Program-made: the position numbers and the translations under genes
NCBI RefSeq assembly: GCF_001640025.1
Contig: NC_031672.1
Coordinates: 3,410,001-3,474,000 of the forward strand
From: Sugiyamaella lignohabitans
Taxonomy: Eukaryota > Ascomycota > Dipodascomycetes > Dipodascales > Trichomonascaceae
Reading direction: 5' to 3'
Length of the DNA stretch: 64,000 nucleotides
Notes under the pieces: generated by a model
Seen by the model: only the letters and a program-made list of their open reading frames with translations
What the model was told of the DNA's origin: nothing
Database searches by the model: none
Part shown: positions 20,721-33,726 of the stretch, piece after piece
How the letters are laid out: each line of letters starts with the position of its first letter
How positions within the stretch are numbered: the stretch's first letter is position 1

Positions 20721-21318
20721 GCAGTTAAGGATTTATGTCGGGCAATATAAGAGCAACAATTAATAGTGCGATTTAAAAGTAAATGAGAAATTTTCTCTCA
20801 ATTGTTCTACTGCTATTGAAACGGTTTTTGTGAGTTTAATTTGCGACTTGTTATAATACTAATTGTTCTCTCTTTGAGAGGAGTGCTAAATACATACTAT
20901 ATAACGGGAATTTAACAACACTGGATGATAAAAGCTAAACTATTCCGTTTCAAGTTATTACAAAGGAAGCTCTTCTTTTCTATAAATCTAACGACTGGGT
21001 TAAAACAATAGTTAAATAATCAATTGGAAGAAATTCTGAACTCTCCATAGGTTGTCACGTGCCAAGTCTAGCGTGAACTTGCGTTGCTGCAGTAACGCGC
21101 ACTCCAAATGTAAACAAACGTTGATCAGCAAACTCATTTTACTTCCTAACCTAGGATTCTAAACATACAAAGGGTAAATTGATTAAGAGCTAGACATAAA
21201 TTCACAACGAAAAGCCAGCTAACTTTTTGAATCGGAGTTTGAATAATACTCACGAAAGTCACATATCGTTGACTGTCGCCAAGATTTATTATTCATTCGG
21301 ACTGTCGCCAGTTCACAG
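20721..21318. other. Divergent promoter region of NUP120 and SLI15
   Basis: A 598-bp spacer between two divergent start codons, with no gene. It contains an E-box-like CACGTG at 21056-21061 and a single ACGCG core at 21095. Confidence 0.6.
21056..21061. promoter_or_regulatory. CACGTG site (Cbf1/bHLH type)
   Basis: A palindromic CACGTG about 260 bp upstream of SLI15 and 340 bp upstream of NUP120. In yeasts this is the core bound by Cbf1 and related bHLH factors. A chance hexamer cannot be excluded. Confidence 0.35.
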
Positions 21319-24300
21319 ATGACATCCGAGGTGGGCTCCCTCGAGTGGGCTCGAAGAGAGTCGTCCTATGCTCAGGACTTGTTATATTCAGAAGTTGAGG
21401 ATTTCACCTATGCCGCGAGACGAGAGATGGAATGGCTCAACGAGCATTTGGCTGATATTGTCTCCAACGATCATGAGTGAGTTTTAGAATTATAATGACC
21501 ATATGTGAGAATACTATCTAACAACATCTAGCAAACTGGCGTCAATTCTTCAGAGTCCAACAAAATTGCGAGGGATGCCGTCTCCTCGTAAAGAGAAGCT
21601 TGCTTTGATGAACCACGATGGCTTGAACTCATCAGCGAATAGTTTTAATCTTCCTAAGCCTCCATCGAGAGGTCTGGTTGGAACCCCAACTAAACATGGC
21701 TCAAAAGGAACGACAAATAATAATAGTGCCACAGCACTTCAGAATATTGGTTTCACTTCTGATAAGGAAAATCTCACTCCTGTTTCTAATACCTTTGCTA
21801 AGACCATGGACAGCAATAAACCTAAAGATGTTTCGTCTGATGCATCGAAACGTCTCAACGTTCTCAGTCCTAAATTTGAAAATGGAATTTACCAACCGAC
21901 TCCTAGTTTTGAGACCACATTGCGTTCGCCCCAGAAATCTAGTACTATTAAGCCAAATACTGTTTCAAACGCAAAATCGTACGGAGGTATGAAGGAAAAT
22001 GGTTATGTTTTACGAGTTGAAAGCGACCAATCTATTTCAAGACCCCAGGGCATTTCACAATTCCACATGCAACAAGTCTCAACCCCGTCCCATACTTCTT
22101 CAGCTAATGAGACTGTCAAAGAAATTCAAACTAGCAAGAGCATTGCTGATATTACAAATAAAGATAATACCAAACCTACAATTAGTGGATCCTCATCTCA
22201 ACAGTCCACTGGTGATCTAATAAACTCTAGTACACCTAAGGTTGCCCCGACAGTTTTCCCCAGTACTGCTTCTGTGGATGACGATGAAGATGAAGATGAG
22301 TTCATTGATGCTAAAGAGGACAATAATGACAGTTCATTTCTTGCAATAAGCCAATCCATCAGAAAGACAAATATTCCAGAGAATAAAGCAATTGAGAGGT
22401 ACAGCTTTTTGTCCATTAAGCAGATAGCCTCAAATCAAGGACCATCATCCACCCAAATGGGAAAATTGGAAGGCCAGATATCTTCTCCAAAACCAGGCTC
22501 ATACGAATCTGACGACTCGTTGGACAGTTCGCCTGTATCCCGAAATACTTTTGCATTTGCAAGTTTACCAGCTAGAGAACCACTTACTAAGAAATCGTTG
22601 TCCAAGATTCTCTCCGATTCACCTGAGTTCTCTAGACACAACTCGATTGCAGCAGAAGCCGACAGAGCCTTGCGATTACAAGCTAGTTCTGAGAGATCTG
22701 AGGGACTGCCAGCAGAGAAGAGCGAGGTTCCACCACCACCCAGCGATGCACCAAAGCGAGAATCTATCCCGACAAAGCCTATTCCAGTAGTGAAACCAAC
22801 CGTCCGCTCTAGTGTTATTAAGAACATTGTAGCCCAAGAAAATATCGGTACCTACTCGGCGATCAAACAATCGACACAAGCGTCTCAGCGTGTAAGTAGT
22901 GTGAATTCCACAAAGTCAGTAACTCAGAGCAGCCAGCCTACTGCTGAATCAGTTTCATCTTCAAAGCTACCTCAAAAAGTCACCGAAACACCAAAGAGAC
23001 AGTTAGCAGAAGTAAAAGCTCCTGATAGTGGCAACAGTCTTATGTCCAGGACTGCTGGAGGTGTTTTGAGATTTGCAAAGCAGCTTTTCTTTGAGCCCTC
23101 GCACGACAAGATTAAGACTTTACCGGAAGTGCAGCCAACTCCAGCACCGTCGTCAAAACAGGATACATGGTCAAGGCTGATGGCACCCACCTATGCCAGT
23201 ACTAGAAAGAATCTCAACACATCTCCAGTAAGAATTCCGTCATCTGAAGCACCCAGTGTCACAGCTCCACCTAGTCCTAGTCCCTCCTTTGGTGGAGCCA
23301 AATCCACAGTTCATGTTCTTCCTCCGTCAACTACGTCAACTACGAAATCATCCAATATTACAGCTGATGCACCTCCATCGCCCACTAAGAGTTTACATCG
23401 AGAACCTTTTAAGCATACGCCGGTGCCGGTGAAATCTCAACCCCCAACGGTAAAACCACCTTCCAAGCCGGTAATACCAGCTTCTGCTGCTAAGCCTGCG
23501 GCAAACATATCTAAAGCAGCTCCAAAAGTATCCACTACAGCATCGGCTGCAACCAGTATTACGGTGACAACGTCATCTCAGGCAGCCGTAGTTAAAGGGT
23601 CGAATGTCAAGCTCACAAAACAGCAACTCCAACCGAAACAACAGCCTTCAAGTCAGCCGAAGGTCACCTTGAAACTTCCTCTTACCGGGAGAAAAGATCC
23701 CATGGCTGAAAATAAAGGAACAAATACAAATACTTCTGTTTCTGGAAACTCAGCTTCTGCATCGCTTAACCTTACAAGTAGCACAAGTTCTAGAGGAAAC
23801 CCGGTTATTGGACCGGGTACTTCTTTGAATCCCAAAGCTCAAAGTAGACCAATAGCACCTGCCACTATCAAAAAAGACATACCGAGCACAACTCATCCAA
23901 AAGTACCGCCATCCTCTAATATTCAGTCGATAAGCAAGCCAACGATTCCAGTATCAGGTGCTGCTGACAGTGCTACTTCGCAACCGAGAATTATACAAAA
24001 AGCTCGCTTTGATCAAGATAAATCAAAGAAGCGTACATCTGATCAAGCCTTTACTACTCCTATGCCGGAGCGTTCAGGCGTCCTAACTTCAGGTGGACTT
24101 AAGAAAGCTAAAACCCCAGGGCTGACTAAGACTCCTTCTACTGCTAGCACCTCTACACTGGGAATGGTAGGCTCTCAACTCAAGAAGCCATCGCATGCCA
24201 CTTCAGGTTCAATGATGAAGTCTACATTACTCCAACAGGCCAAGGTAGTTGCTTCCAATAGTATCCCACAGGTTGAAGGAGTTAAATTTTCAAACGACAA

Positions 24301-24760
24301 AATTCGATTTGGAGGTCAATCATCCACAGCTACGACGCCTGGACAAACTTCCACAAAGACACCAAGTACCCTCAGACAAGTCACAAGCATCAACAGTAAC
24401 AGCAAGCCTCATGGACTTATATTTACTCCCCAAGCTCAGCAACAGCGACAACAGCTGATGCTGCCAGAGACGATCCTACCAGAAATCATGTCAGAGTCGG
24501 AAGATGACGACGATGGTAACATTCTCCAGGATTGGGCCAACTCACCAGAGTTGAGATCAATGCTCATCAGGCAACAAAAGATCGATCCTGATCAGGTATT
24601 CGGACCCATTGCCCCTCTGCATATGGACGAGATTTTTAAACAGTCGCGGGTATCTAGATTTAGACCCCGTAGTTCTTCGGCTAATTGGTCGGGACAAGAC
24701 AGGTTGACTCAGCAAGAGATTGAACGGTATGCTCAAGAAATGGGCTATAGGAAGGACTAG
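21319..24760 (+). CDS. SLI15: Sli15/INCENP, chromosomal passenger complex scaffold
   Basis: Scaffold that binds and activates Aurora kinase (Ipl1) and ties it to centromeres and the spindle. Two exons, 21319-21476 and 21532-24760, give 1128 residues. The 55-nt intron has GTGAGT and CTAAC before AG at 21531. Exon 1 encodes the N-terminal region with EVEDFTYAARREMEWLNEHL, the part that docks survivin/borealin-type partners. The middle, about 850 residues, is disordered and rich in Ser, Thr, Pro and Lys, with many SP/TP sites that a Cdk could phosphorylate. The end is the IN-box: LPEIMSESEDDD, WANSPELRSMLIRQQ, DPDQVFGPIAPLHMDEIF, followed by a basic SRFRPRSSSANW stretch with the serine pair that Aurora phosphorylates. 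The IN-box makes the call reliable although the middle is not conserved. Longer than the Saccharomyces protein (698). Confidence 0.87.
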
Positions 24761-24859
24761 ACCTTGTACTAGGCATTATTTATATAGCTTTTAATATTTT
24801 GGAAATGAAGTCATGAATATATCATTAATAAATGAAAACTGTACATAAGAGCCTAGAGC

Positions 24860-26032
24860 TTATTCGCCTTGCATCAGCTGCTGGGCTTGCTGTTTATTCC
24901 AGCTCGAAGTCCATTCCTCAGCTCTATTTTTCGGCACAACAAAGAACCGTGCAACACCATCCATAACAGGAATAACTGGTGACTTCATTGAAAGTACCTT
25001 GATAATAGAGGATTTCTTACCAACCTTAGCTAAGCCTCCACTTATTGTTTGCACAAAAACTTCTAAGTTGCTCAATTGATAATCTGTCTGATGGCTGCTG
25101 GACTTCGAAAACCATGGTGGCGGATTCTCGAACAGTTGACTCAGGAAAAAATTGATTGGTGCTTCTAAATCAGACTGCTGGAATATATCACTTTCCATTT
25201 CGAGAGGATAGAGAAATAGCAAAGGTACTGATAAGTCCGATCCAGGATTGAGTTCATCCCGAAGTGAGATTTTTAGATCTTGATGCATCGACCTCTGTTG
25301 GTCATCGTTTCCAGCCCCACCAATCGCTGTATTAATTAAGGTGATATTCCTCGATTGCAATGCCACTTCTAGGTTTCTCTTCTTGGTCTCTTTAAGTTCA
25401 ATAGCCTTTTTCCGTTTTTGTTCTAATTCAGCTAATCTATCTCTTCGAGTTTCAGCAGATGTTTTCAAGCTTTTGAGTGCAGCATTATCGGGATCTATAG
25501 ATAAAGCATAATCAGCACAAGCTAGGGCCTCGTCAACTCTATCAACCGCTAAGTATGCTTTAGACGAGCGGAATAATGCCTTGACATTTTTGGGGGAAAT
25601 TTTGAGAGCTAATTTGCAGTCTCCAATGCAGCGTCTATAATTTTTCAGTTCTAAATTACAAGCAGCTCGATTAACATAGCAAGCGACGTTAATCTCATCC
25701 ACTTCACATTTGACATCCAGTGCTTTAGTATAAAACTCAATAGCATCCTTGTAGTTCTTTTGTCTATAGCAGTCGTTTCCTTGTTCTTTGAAATTGGTAG
25801 CAATCTCATCAGGCTCACCATCATAAGCAAGTGCTTTTAATGCTTCGATTTCTACATTATCTTCACCTTCGTCAGCTTCCAGATCTGTCATAAAAAATGG
25901 TAACCGTTTTAGTTCCTTAACAATCTGATCTGGGGAGTAGTCCGAAAACTCTGTGAGCTGAGGCGGTAGAGATGGCATCCCTGGACCAGGGACATATCGC
26001 TTTGGAGGCGTCCAATCAGGATTAGACGACAT
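24860..26032 (-). CDS. CNS1: Cns1/TTC4-like TPR co-chaperone of Hsp90/Hsp70
   Basis: Cytosolic TPR co-chaperone, essential in Saccharomyces, that works with Hsp82 and Ssa1 and supports eEF2 folding. 390 residues, close to the 385 of yeast Cns1. The N-terminal segment has PGPGMPSLPPQL and LKRLPFFMTDLE, typical of this family. Three TPR units follow at about residues 80-195: FKEQGNDCYRQKNYKDAIEF, VACYVNRAACNLELKNYRRC and VKALFRSSKAYLAVDRVDEA. They keep the K, N and R carboxylate-clamp positions that bind the EEVD tail of chaperones. A charged helix (about 200-235) leads to a C-terminal wheel domain with FLYPLEMESDIFQQ and PVMDGVARFFVVPK. The 3' end lies 99 bp from that of SLI15, so the two converge. 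Confidence 0.92.
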   Translation of the reverse strand: MSSNPDWTPPKRYVPGPGMPSLPPQLTEFSDYSPDQIVKELKRLPFFMTDLEADEGEDNVEIEALKALAYDGEPDEIATNFKEQGNDCYRQKNYKDAIEFYTKALDVKCEVDEINVACYVNRAACNLELKNYRRCIGDCKLALKISPKNVKALFRSSKAYLAVDRVDEALACADYALSIDPDNAALKSLKTSAETRRDRLAELEQKRKKAIELKETKKRNLEVALQSRNITLINTAIGGAGNDDQQRSMHQDLKISLRDELNPGSDLSVPLLFLYPLEMESDIFQQSDLEAPINFFLSQLFENPPPWFSKSSSHQTDYQLSNLEVFVQTISGGLAKVGKKSSIIKVLSMKSPVIPVMDGVARFFVVPKNRAEEWTSSWNKQQAQQLMQGE

Positions 26033-26421
26033 TTTTTATGTGAAAGAGTAAAGTATCACAAAAACAATAAAAAGAATATTGTAGAGACATTGCATACAGA
26101 AATTATCTATGATTTTCGTAAGGCTGAATGCAGGTATCAGTGACGATCAGGGTCTGCCTGGACTTTATTTTACCCTTACCCAGACAGTTGTCAAAAGCAT
26201 TTATAACAAAATGAGTTAAAAATGTTTAATGTGAGTTCTAGAAGCATCTTATTTGAAATTCGTGGAGAGATTTTGTTCACAGGATCCTTGTATTTTGTGT
26301 GACAGTCGGAGTGTTGCGAGAGGTAACCAGCTCCACACTGATTTCTTGAAGGTCATTCATAAATCATTACTGCATTCAATATACAAGTATAGACAAAATA
26401 TTATAAAGTAAAATATACAAA
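26033..26421. other. Spacer between CNS1 and MED12
   Basis: 389 bp holding the CNS1 upstream region and the MED12 3' flank. No gene or repeat seen. Confidence 0.6.
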
Positions 26422-29400
26422 TCATGCAGGGTTGTTTCTCTCTGTCGCGCTATCAAACATTGCAAGATTGAGTGGTGCATCATTGACAGACATAACAGGG
26501 TTACCTTCTTCCAAAAGATCGAACGAGCGAACCTTCAGTTCGGAGTAAGTTTCCGATGCTTTGTCAAAAACGACCAAATCCGACAGATAGAACCTTGAAC
26601 CTGGACTCGACATCGGATTTGCTGCCGATGCACCTGTGACAACATTGCTATATAATGATGGCTGGCCAGATGGCGTTGCTATCGACGAACCCGCTTGCGA
26701 AATTCGACTAGCTAGTGGGGACAATGCTGCCGTTCCAGACCTTGGTTGTGGCCTAATGTTGGTCGAAAAGTCCTCACGAATGGCATTAAGTGCATCTAAA
26801 AGTAATCCAGAAAGATCAGGTAAGCTCTTAATTACCGAAGTGTCGTGCAAGACAGAAAATCCATGAATGATTTTATCACGGAGGAGATTGCCCTGTTGAG
26901 ACTGATTCGATGTATTATGAAAATGAATCATCAAAATTTTGACAAACAAAATTACAGCATCGTGAATGTCTGATTTAGAATAATGAACCACTTCCGGGCT
27001 TGCAGTAGAAGGTATTGTGGCTGAAGTTGCAGGTGCAACAGGTGTTTCACCATCCAGTTCAGTATTAGGAACAACCTCCCCACCGTCGACAGCCATGCCA
27101 TCACTACCAAGAGAACCTTCAGATTTACTAGCCGAACGGTCCAATGGCGGTACCGGTACCGCTGCAGGTGGAGTTACATCAACTACTTTCATAGCAGTAC
27201 CTTCCACTTCACTCTCTTCGCACACAGAAACTAGTTTTTCCAAACACTTTTCGATATCAAAAATATGTGAGGAACAAATGTCTTTGGTGCATGAATCCGA
27301 CACCGAATCGACAATTTCCAATAGCACCCCTACAATGTTCTTTTTTCCTTCAGCGGCATCATTTTGTACTATAGGGAACTGACTAGACTTCAGAAATTTG
27401 ACTTCGCACTGGTACAATACCTCTCCTTTGATTGCTTTATGCAAGTGAACAATCAGATCACCAAATACTGTTTTTGGCACTCGTAAATTAATGCCTTTAC
27501 AAGCACAAGATAAAAATAGTCGGCTCGCAGTCTCAATAAACTGTGGCGAGATTTCTGATTCTGATCGGCTTTCCACATCCTCTAAACGTAAGAGTTCCAA
27601 GGTTACCTTGGCTTGAACTTGACAGAGAGCAACATTGAAGTCGTTACAAATAGTAACAATGTTCAAGATATCGTGTTCATATCGATTCTCAACAGAATCG
27701 GAGGCGTCTTGATTGCTTAACTCAGAAGGTTGCTCATCGGTATGATTATCTGTTGATTGAGGAACAAAATTCAAAAGCTTATTAACAATATTTCGCAAGA
27801 ACGAGAGAATTGCAGGGTCTCGCTTTTCAACAATCGGGTCTACAAATCCTGACATGAACAAGTCAAAGTCATTGGTAGATAGCCACACAAGAAAATCAGT
27901 AACAGCTGTTGACCACTCATCATATGTTTCACTGGTAGGCGAATTTATGATTTCCTCCACAATATACCTGAGATAAATGCTGGGATTGGACCTTTCGAAA
28001 CTACGGCGATGAACTTCCAGTAAGAGATCTTCACTAGGTTTCAAGGAAAGTGATGATAAATCTTGAGAAGAAATAACTGTCATCATAAGCTTCGAGTTTA
28101 CCGTTGATCCTGGCAGTCGCACGCTCTTGAGTTGCATAAAAATATCCGCAATCTTCTCCATTGACACGCACTCGTATATAACACAGAATATGAGCAATTT
28201 GGTGAACGCATTCATATTATACAGGAGAGCGGGTTCGACTTGATCTCGCAACCAGGTGGTGAAAATATCATCAAAAACGTGTAGATCCACATCTCTCAAC
28301 TGTTGCAATACCCTGACAGACATCCGTAGCTCAGAGTCGTCAGTATTTTGTCTCTTGCAAGATTCTAATAATAAAGTAGAAGCGGAGTTGAAATATCGAG
28401 GCAAACTTGCAGCGCTGATTACTTCGTCAAGCTGGATACCTAATTTGGTCATTATTGCCATCTCAATTTCACCGTTTACACTACTCTTAGGGGTCTCCAA
28501 AGAATTGGATTCCGACATCGGCGAGAGTGTGATAACTTCCTGAGGGGACTGATGTGAGGAGCCCGAAGACCCGTTTCCAGGTTTGAGCAGAAGCTCAAGC
28601 TCAGATCGTAGTTCGGGTTTGTCGTTAAGACTGCCAAGAGCGACTTGAATCAAATCCCAAAGGCCCTTCGACATTCTTGTTTTTATCTTGAGTGAATGAT
28701 ACTGAGTAATAAATAATTGGATGAGATCATCCAAATGGTTGAGCGCAGATAGTTCGAGCATATGATCCAGCACAGTATTAGCTAAGAAATATAAGTATCT
28801 TCCAGAAGATACTTTTGGCACCAAAACCCAGATTAAGTGACTTAATGCCCTCACTTCCCTCAATTTCTCAAATACTTGTTGCACCACTGCAAATTGAGAC
28901 AAGCTTGGAATATATCTAGAATATGTTGTTAGTACCCTTTATTTGATTTGTCCCGTAAAACAGTAATCAGTCGCTGCTCATTTACACTTACCCTTTCGAA
29001 ATGCTGGAGTCAAAAGCCTCCACGAGATAGTCACTCATTTCGATCTTGGACTCTTTACGCAACCCTTCTAGCATCGAGAGTTCCTCTTTAGTAATTGAGC
29101 TGTCATCTTCATCCTCATGAGGGTTCTCGCTAGTCGTAAATAGAAATTTTAGTCGTTCACGCAGCATGGATTTAGTTTGCTCAAGGTCGTCTTGCGCATT
29201 AATCGTAGAGGAACTACCTTCTTTGCGTAATCCACTTAGCAACATCCTCTGTTGTGAAACATATGAGTCGGTCTTGTCTACGAGGGGCAAATTGTTCAGA
29301 ATTAGCATCTGGGTATTGGCACGTGCTTGAAGCCTACTCACAAAGAGAATACCCGACGAAATAACTTGTCGAAAGTAGCCTCCCAGACTGACAAGCCCGT

Positions 29401-31453
29401 GGTCCACAAACTCGGCTACTAAATCGTACACGTTATCCATATCATAGCAGTCGACATTGCTAATGCCAATTAGGAACGACAAAAAACTTGGTGAAATTTC
29501 CCAATCATGACGCTGTTTCCATTGAATGCATAATCCTAGACAAATAAATATCCGCTCGCGACCTATCCTGCTTCGCGTTGTTGCCCAGGTAAACAAAGTA
29601 TTCAGGATTTCTTGTCGTGTCAGACGACTCACCATCAAATCTGCTGACACAGAATCAAACTTATACGGGGCCGTCAGACCATCCAGTTTTCTAATAAAAA
29701 CTGCTTTGCCGCTTCGTGAAGCTCTTGCCATTGGTGACCCTCCTACTAATAAGGATTCGTTTCTTATTCGGATAGTTTCCAGCAGACTATAAATATCAGA
29801 GTCATCTCTTGCACTGCTACTGTTGATACTATTGCTAACCACACCAGTGTCACTGGTACGTCCATTATTGGCCCCGCTACTAGGCTTTGCTACTTCACTC
29901 AATACGGGACCCAGTATTCGCCAATTTTTGGGCATAACAAACGAGTCACTCGATATGAGCAACAACTCTTTCGCATATTTTGCAATCTTGCCAAGAAGTT
30001 CTTTAAAAACGTTCTGCAGAGATAAATCGGTACTCAATTTTGAGATTGTAGAATACTGGTGAAGCAGGGCCAGAGCCAACAGCTGAGAATAACTACGGTT
30101 GGAAATCAGCTCTTTCCAAAGCATTCGAATAAATATTAGTGCAATCGGTAGCTCCTCAGGCGTTCCATTATGTAATAACTTCAGTGTCCATTTTAGAAAT
30201 ATGTCCTTGTCAAGTAATTGTTCGTAGAAAAGATATGCTGATAACCGGGTCATATATTCGATCTTGAATTTCCAAGCTTGTCTAGGTGAAAGTGATGCGG
30301 TGCTCGTTGCCACTGGTGGAGTTCCTGCTCGAGGTGTTGGAGTTGAGCGTTGAGGGATTCCTGAGGCAGGAGAACTGGCTACTGGTGTCGTACCTCTACT
30401 TCCATTAACCGGATTGCTTGTCGTATTTACATTTGCACTGTTGGTAGCAGTTGAACTGGCTGTAGCATCAGCTGGGAACTCCTTAATAAGCTTTTCAATG
30501 TAGCCAACGACCTCTTCTGACCAATCTCTGATCCAAGCAGCTTCTGCAGCTTGAGATGACCCTCCACTTCCCATTCCTTTTCTCTTTAAACCTCGCAGTT
30601 CATTGGCCCCTACACACCGTGCAAACCATACTGCTCGTGAGATAGGAATACTCTTATTGCAGCAGTGTTCTAAAAGACTTCGATTTCTAATGCCATGAGG
30701 AATTGTTCTTGATAATCTTCGTAATGGTACAGATGGCGAAGCCAGATCTCGTAGCCACGCTTCTCGCTTCTGATCGGTTAATGTTACTCGTGGAGGCGGT
30801 TTGAATGTCCAATTCGATGAGATACGGCAGTTGCGTTCACGTATTTCCATTGCATTCACCAGGAAGAACGACAAGGCTGGTAAACTGGTCCATTGTTTTA
30901 GTAATGGGATCATCGACGCTTTACCAGACCCTGATTCATTTGTTACTTTCGGTTGTTCGTGATGCCCTCGTTGTAAACAGTCCAGAGCCACTGTGTCTTC
31001 CTCTTTAGACCGTCTCCAAGGCTCGAAGTCAGGGTAGATTTTAGGTAAATGGTTTCCATTAGGCAATGGATATACGTCAGTAGGTTCTGTCAGGACATAC
31101 CGCAGCTCAGAAAGATTATCTCGAGCTGACATTGACGAACTTAAATGCTGTCTACCCTGACTTAACCCTCCCGACCCTCCACTGCTACCTCCACTACTAC
31201 CAAGTCTTGGTCCGCCTCCTGATGAAGACGTGAGAAAATTACCATATTTCGACCCGACTCCACCTGAGCTGCCTCCTCCCATTCCACTTCCACCGACACT
31301 TCCTCCCATTCCCCCACTGTTGCCGGCATTTCCTCCGGCCAACGACCCATGTCTTCCATTGGCTCCACTTCCAGCACCACCAACCCTACTACCAGTGCCT
31401 CCACCACCGCTCGGTGGACCACTCGTGCTCTGTATATTCACCCGTCGAGACAT
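26422..31453 (-). CDS. SRB8: Mediator kinase-module subunit Med12/Srb8
   Basis: Subunit that links and activates the Cdk8-cyclin C kinase module of the Mediator complex. Two exons, 31453-28992 and 28915-26422, give 1651 residues. The 76-nt intron has GTAAGT and TACTAAC before AG at 28916, joining SSISKG to YIPSLSQFAVVQQ. The first 105 residues are a Gly/Ser-rich tract with GGMGG-like repeats. Then come TDVYPLPNGNHLPKIYPDFEPW and the Med12 domain: WTFKPPPRVTL, REAWLRDLASPSVPLRRLSR, IPHGIRNRSLLEHCCNKSIP and RAVWFARCVGANELRGLKRKG (about residues 215-290). The remainder is long, helical and less conserved, normal for fungal Med12. Saccharomyces Srb8 has 1427 residues. The 5' region carries a half GC repeat about 130 bp upstream of the start. 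Confidence 0.9.
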
Positions 31454-31583
31454 GAAACTTATTCCTTCTTAGTCCTTTCGGGTATTTTCTCTTTTTGCTC
31501 TCTCTAGGGTTATCGGTCTGTTTCGCTGTTAGCAACGTCTTCTTCATAGCCATATATATCTCCACTAGAACGGGGTCCGTGAC

Positions 31584-31638
31584 TGCCTCCGGCGGCTGGG
31601 GCGCTGCCCCAGGCCCCGTTGCTCCTGCTTCGCAGGAG
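31584..31638. repeat. GC palindromic repeat, half copy (copy 4)
   Basis: A single left arm: TGCCTCCGGCGGC, the CTGGGGC-GCT-GCCCCAG hairpin, then the GCTCCTGC-TTC-GCAGGAG hairpin. The loop variant GCT replaces the commoner TCC. It lies about 130 bp upstream of the MED12 start codon. Confidence 0.88.
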
Positions 31639-32980
31639 TTCTTTCGACTCCCAGAGAATCGGAAACTCTTTTTACAGTTCGGGTTCATTGAGTTCTTTCG
31701 ATGTCTGCCGCTGCTATTTTTCATCTCGCCGAGAGGGATTCTGATGTATCAACCAAAAATATCAACATATGTATCAACCAAATACCAAAAATGTAAATAT
31801 CTGCGAGTAATCTAGAGCCCTCATACAATCTTTTGTAAAATATTTCCAGTCGTTTTGCCCTTAGATTGGCATTCAAATCCCCAACAGCTCGAATCTTAGA
31901 TGTCGAGATTGGTGTCATAACCCCCGAACCTTCACCGGTGACTGATAAGGAGACCAAACAGCCAGATCAATTTTGAATTTCCGAGTCAACACGTAGCTGT
32001 CAGAGCTATCTATCCACCAGTTACCTACCTTTAGTAGCCATTTCTCTTAGTTTTGATCTATACAAAATACCACTAGTAACTTTCCAGCCAACCTACAGTA
32101 CCGACCGTCTCCTGTTCAATGATTCTTTATTGAAAAGTCCGCGATATCTCGTTAGATCTTGCTGTCTACTAATGTTCTATTTCCTGTTGTTCAAAATCCA
32201 AAGATCTATTTTCTTAGTTTATCGTTGTCTTATGTCCTTAGACTGATTCCGGATTTCCTAGCTTTTGACAATCTCTCCAACTAGACTACTTCTCATCAGT
32301 ATTAGTGCATATCATATCTGTACTTCGCTGCTCTCTCTTCGGTGGTACGTAAGGCTGGTGAGCGCCGATCGCGCATAACAGATATCACCGCCCATCCAAC
32401 CCGATCTAGCAACCCCACCATAACTATAATGGAACGGCTACTTTCTCCGCCTGCGGTCACCGGACTAATCGGGTGGGGGTACTTCCTGACCACCAGGAGA
32501 ATCAGTCTGACTTAGAAGAAATGGGTCTAGAATTATTCAAGAAATGGGCTGAGTCAGAACGGGTTTTCTAAGTTATTTCGCTAGGAATAGTATCCAGCCA
32601 GGTTTATTTCTGACGACAAGAGACGGGGTTGTGTGATCAGTGTAGTGTGGCTGTGGTCAGGCTAATATGGCTGTGCGCGTACGAGCTGAGCTGGTAGTAA
32701 AGTTTGTATTAGTGGATTTGATCGAATGATGATGTGAAAATTCTATATATATGTATATATATTTATAGGCTGGATGGGTATGCTAGATTGGGGATTGTAA
32801 GAAGAGTTGGGTGTTTCAGGAGGATTATAAAAGAGGGTCATATATCTAAAATGTCTTTTGACAGTCTGATTCACCTTAGTCCTGAGGTAAAGATTAGACT
32901 AATTGTCAAACTAATAACGAATATAAAGATACCAACTTAATTTATGTCTGAAATCGGTGAATTCCAACAAGTTGTCATTA

Positions 32981-33270
32981 ACGGACATATCATGTCAGTG
33001 AACGAGCATGTCGTGTCAGTGAACGGACATATCATGTCAGTGAACGGGCATGTCATGTTAGTGAACGGGCATGTCGTGTCAGTGAACGGACATATCATGT
33101 CAGTGAACGGGCATGTCATGTCAGTGAACGGACATATCATGTCAGTGAACGAGCATGTCGTGTCAGTGAACGGACATGTCGTGTCAGTGAACGGACATAT
33201 CATGTCAGTGATCAGAGACATATCATGTCAGTGATCAGAGACATATCATGTCAGTGAACGAGCATGTATG
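32981..33270. repeat. 21-bp minisatellite, about 13 units
   Basis: Direct repeats of 21 bp with consensus RRRCATRTCRTGTCAGTGAAC. About eleven units are 21 bp and the last two are 23 bp (GTGATCAGAGACATATCATGTCA type). Variation alternates between GGACATATCATG and GRGCATGTCGTG, which suggests amplification of a two-unit block. Because 21 is divisible by three, both strands stay open through the array (heptads such as MSVNGHV on plus), but no start context or homology supports a gene. Confidence 0.93.
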
Positions 33271-33726
33271 TCCTCGTTCGATAATGTTAGTTTGGACATT
33301 CATCCGTGGTGCAACACCCAAGTTATGAGCTGCACTAGCAGGAAATACAGTCAATCAAATGTAAATACTTCGTAGACACTGACCGTAGGAACCAAGCAAG
33401 ATCAACATGTTAAGTCATTCCACGTTAGCTATAAAGCTAAAGTGCCGATCATGGTGAGATGATCTGGAATATTAGAGATGTAATTGAATGAATCTACAGA
33501 TTTGATGTTGATGGGTCTTGCCGGCCTCGCTGTGCTCTTTTGAATCATTAACTTTTCCAGTTTACTCTCATGATCTCAATATAAAAAAATTACTGTAACT
33601 ATGACCGGAATTACCCGCTAGTAGCGGCCAGTCGGATTTCATTAAATTCCGCATGACGGTCATTTTTTGACATTATTAAGGACATAAATTAAATCTAAAT
33701 AAAATAAAGATCTGGGGTTGCAAATT

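Larger units (their letters stand above)
31454..33726. other. Region between MED12 and PCNA without a gene
   Basis: 2.3 kb holding the MED12 upstream region and the PCNA 3' flank. It includes a half GC repeat (31584-31638), an AT-rich stretch near 32740 and a 21-bp minisatellite (32981-33270). Short frames near 31721-31957 and 32302-32493 show no recognisable protein. Confidence 0.55.

Noticed and set aside
28902..28988. Two adjacent minus-strand genes instead of one MED12
   Set aside because: A standard intron (GTAAGT, TACTAAC, AG) restores one continuous frame between them.
31721..31957. 78-codon minus-strand frame upstream of MED12
   Set aside because: No recognisable domain, and it shares sequence with the AT-rich promoter region; considered chance.
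32937..33234. Heptad-repeat proteins on both strands of the minisatellite; also a CRISPR-like array
   Set aside because: Open frames follow from the 21-bp period. Units are contiguous with no unique spacers, so it is not CRISPR, and the genome is eukaryotic.
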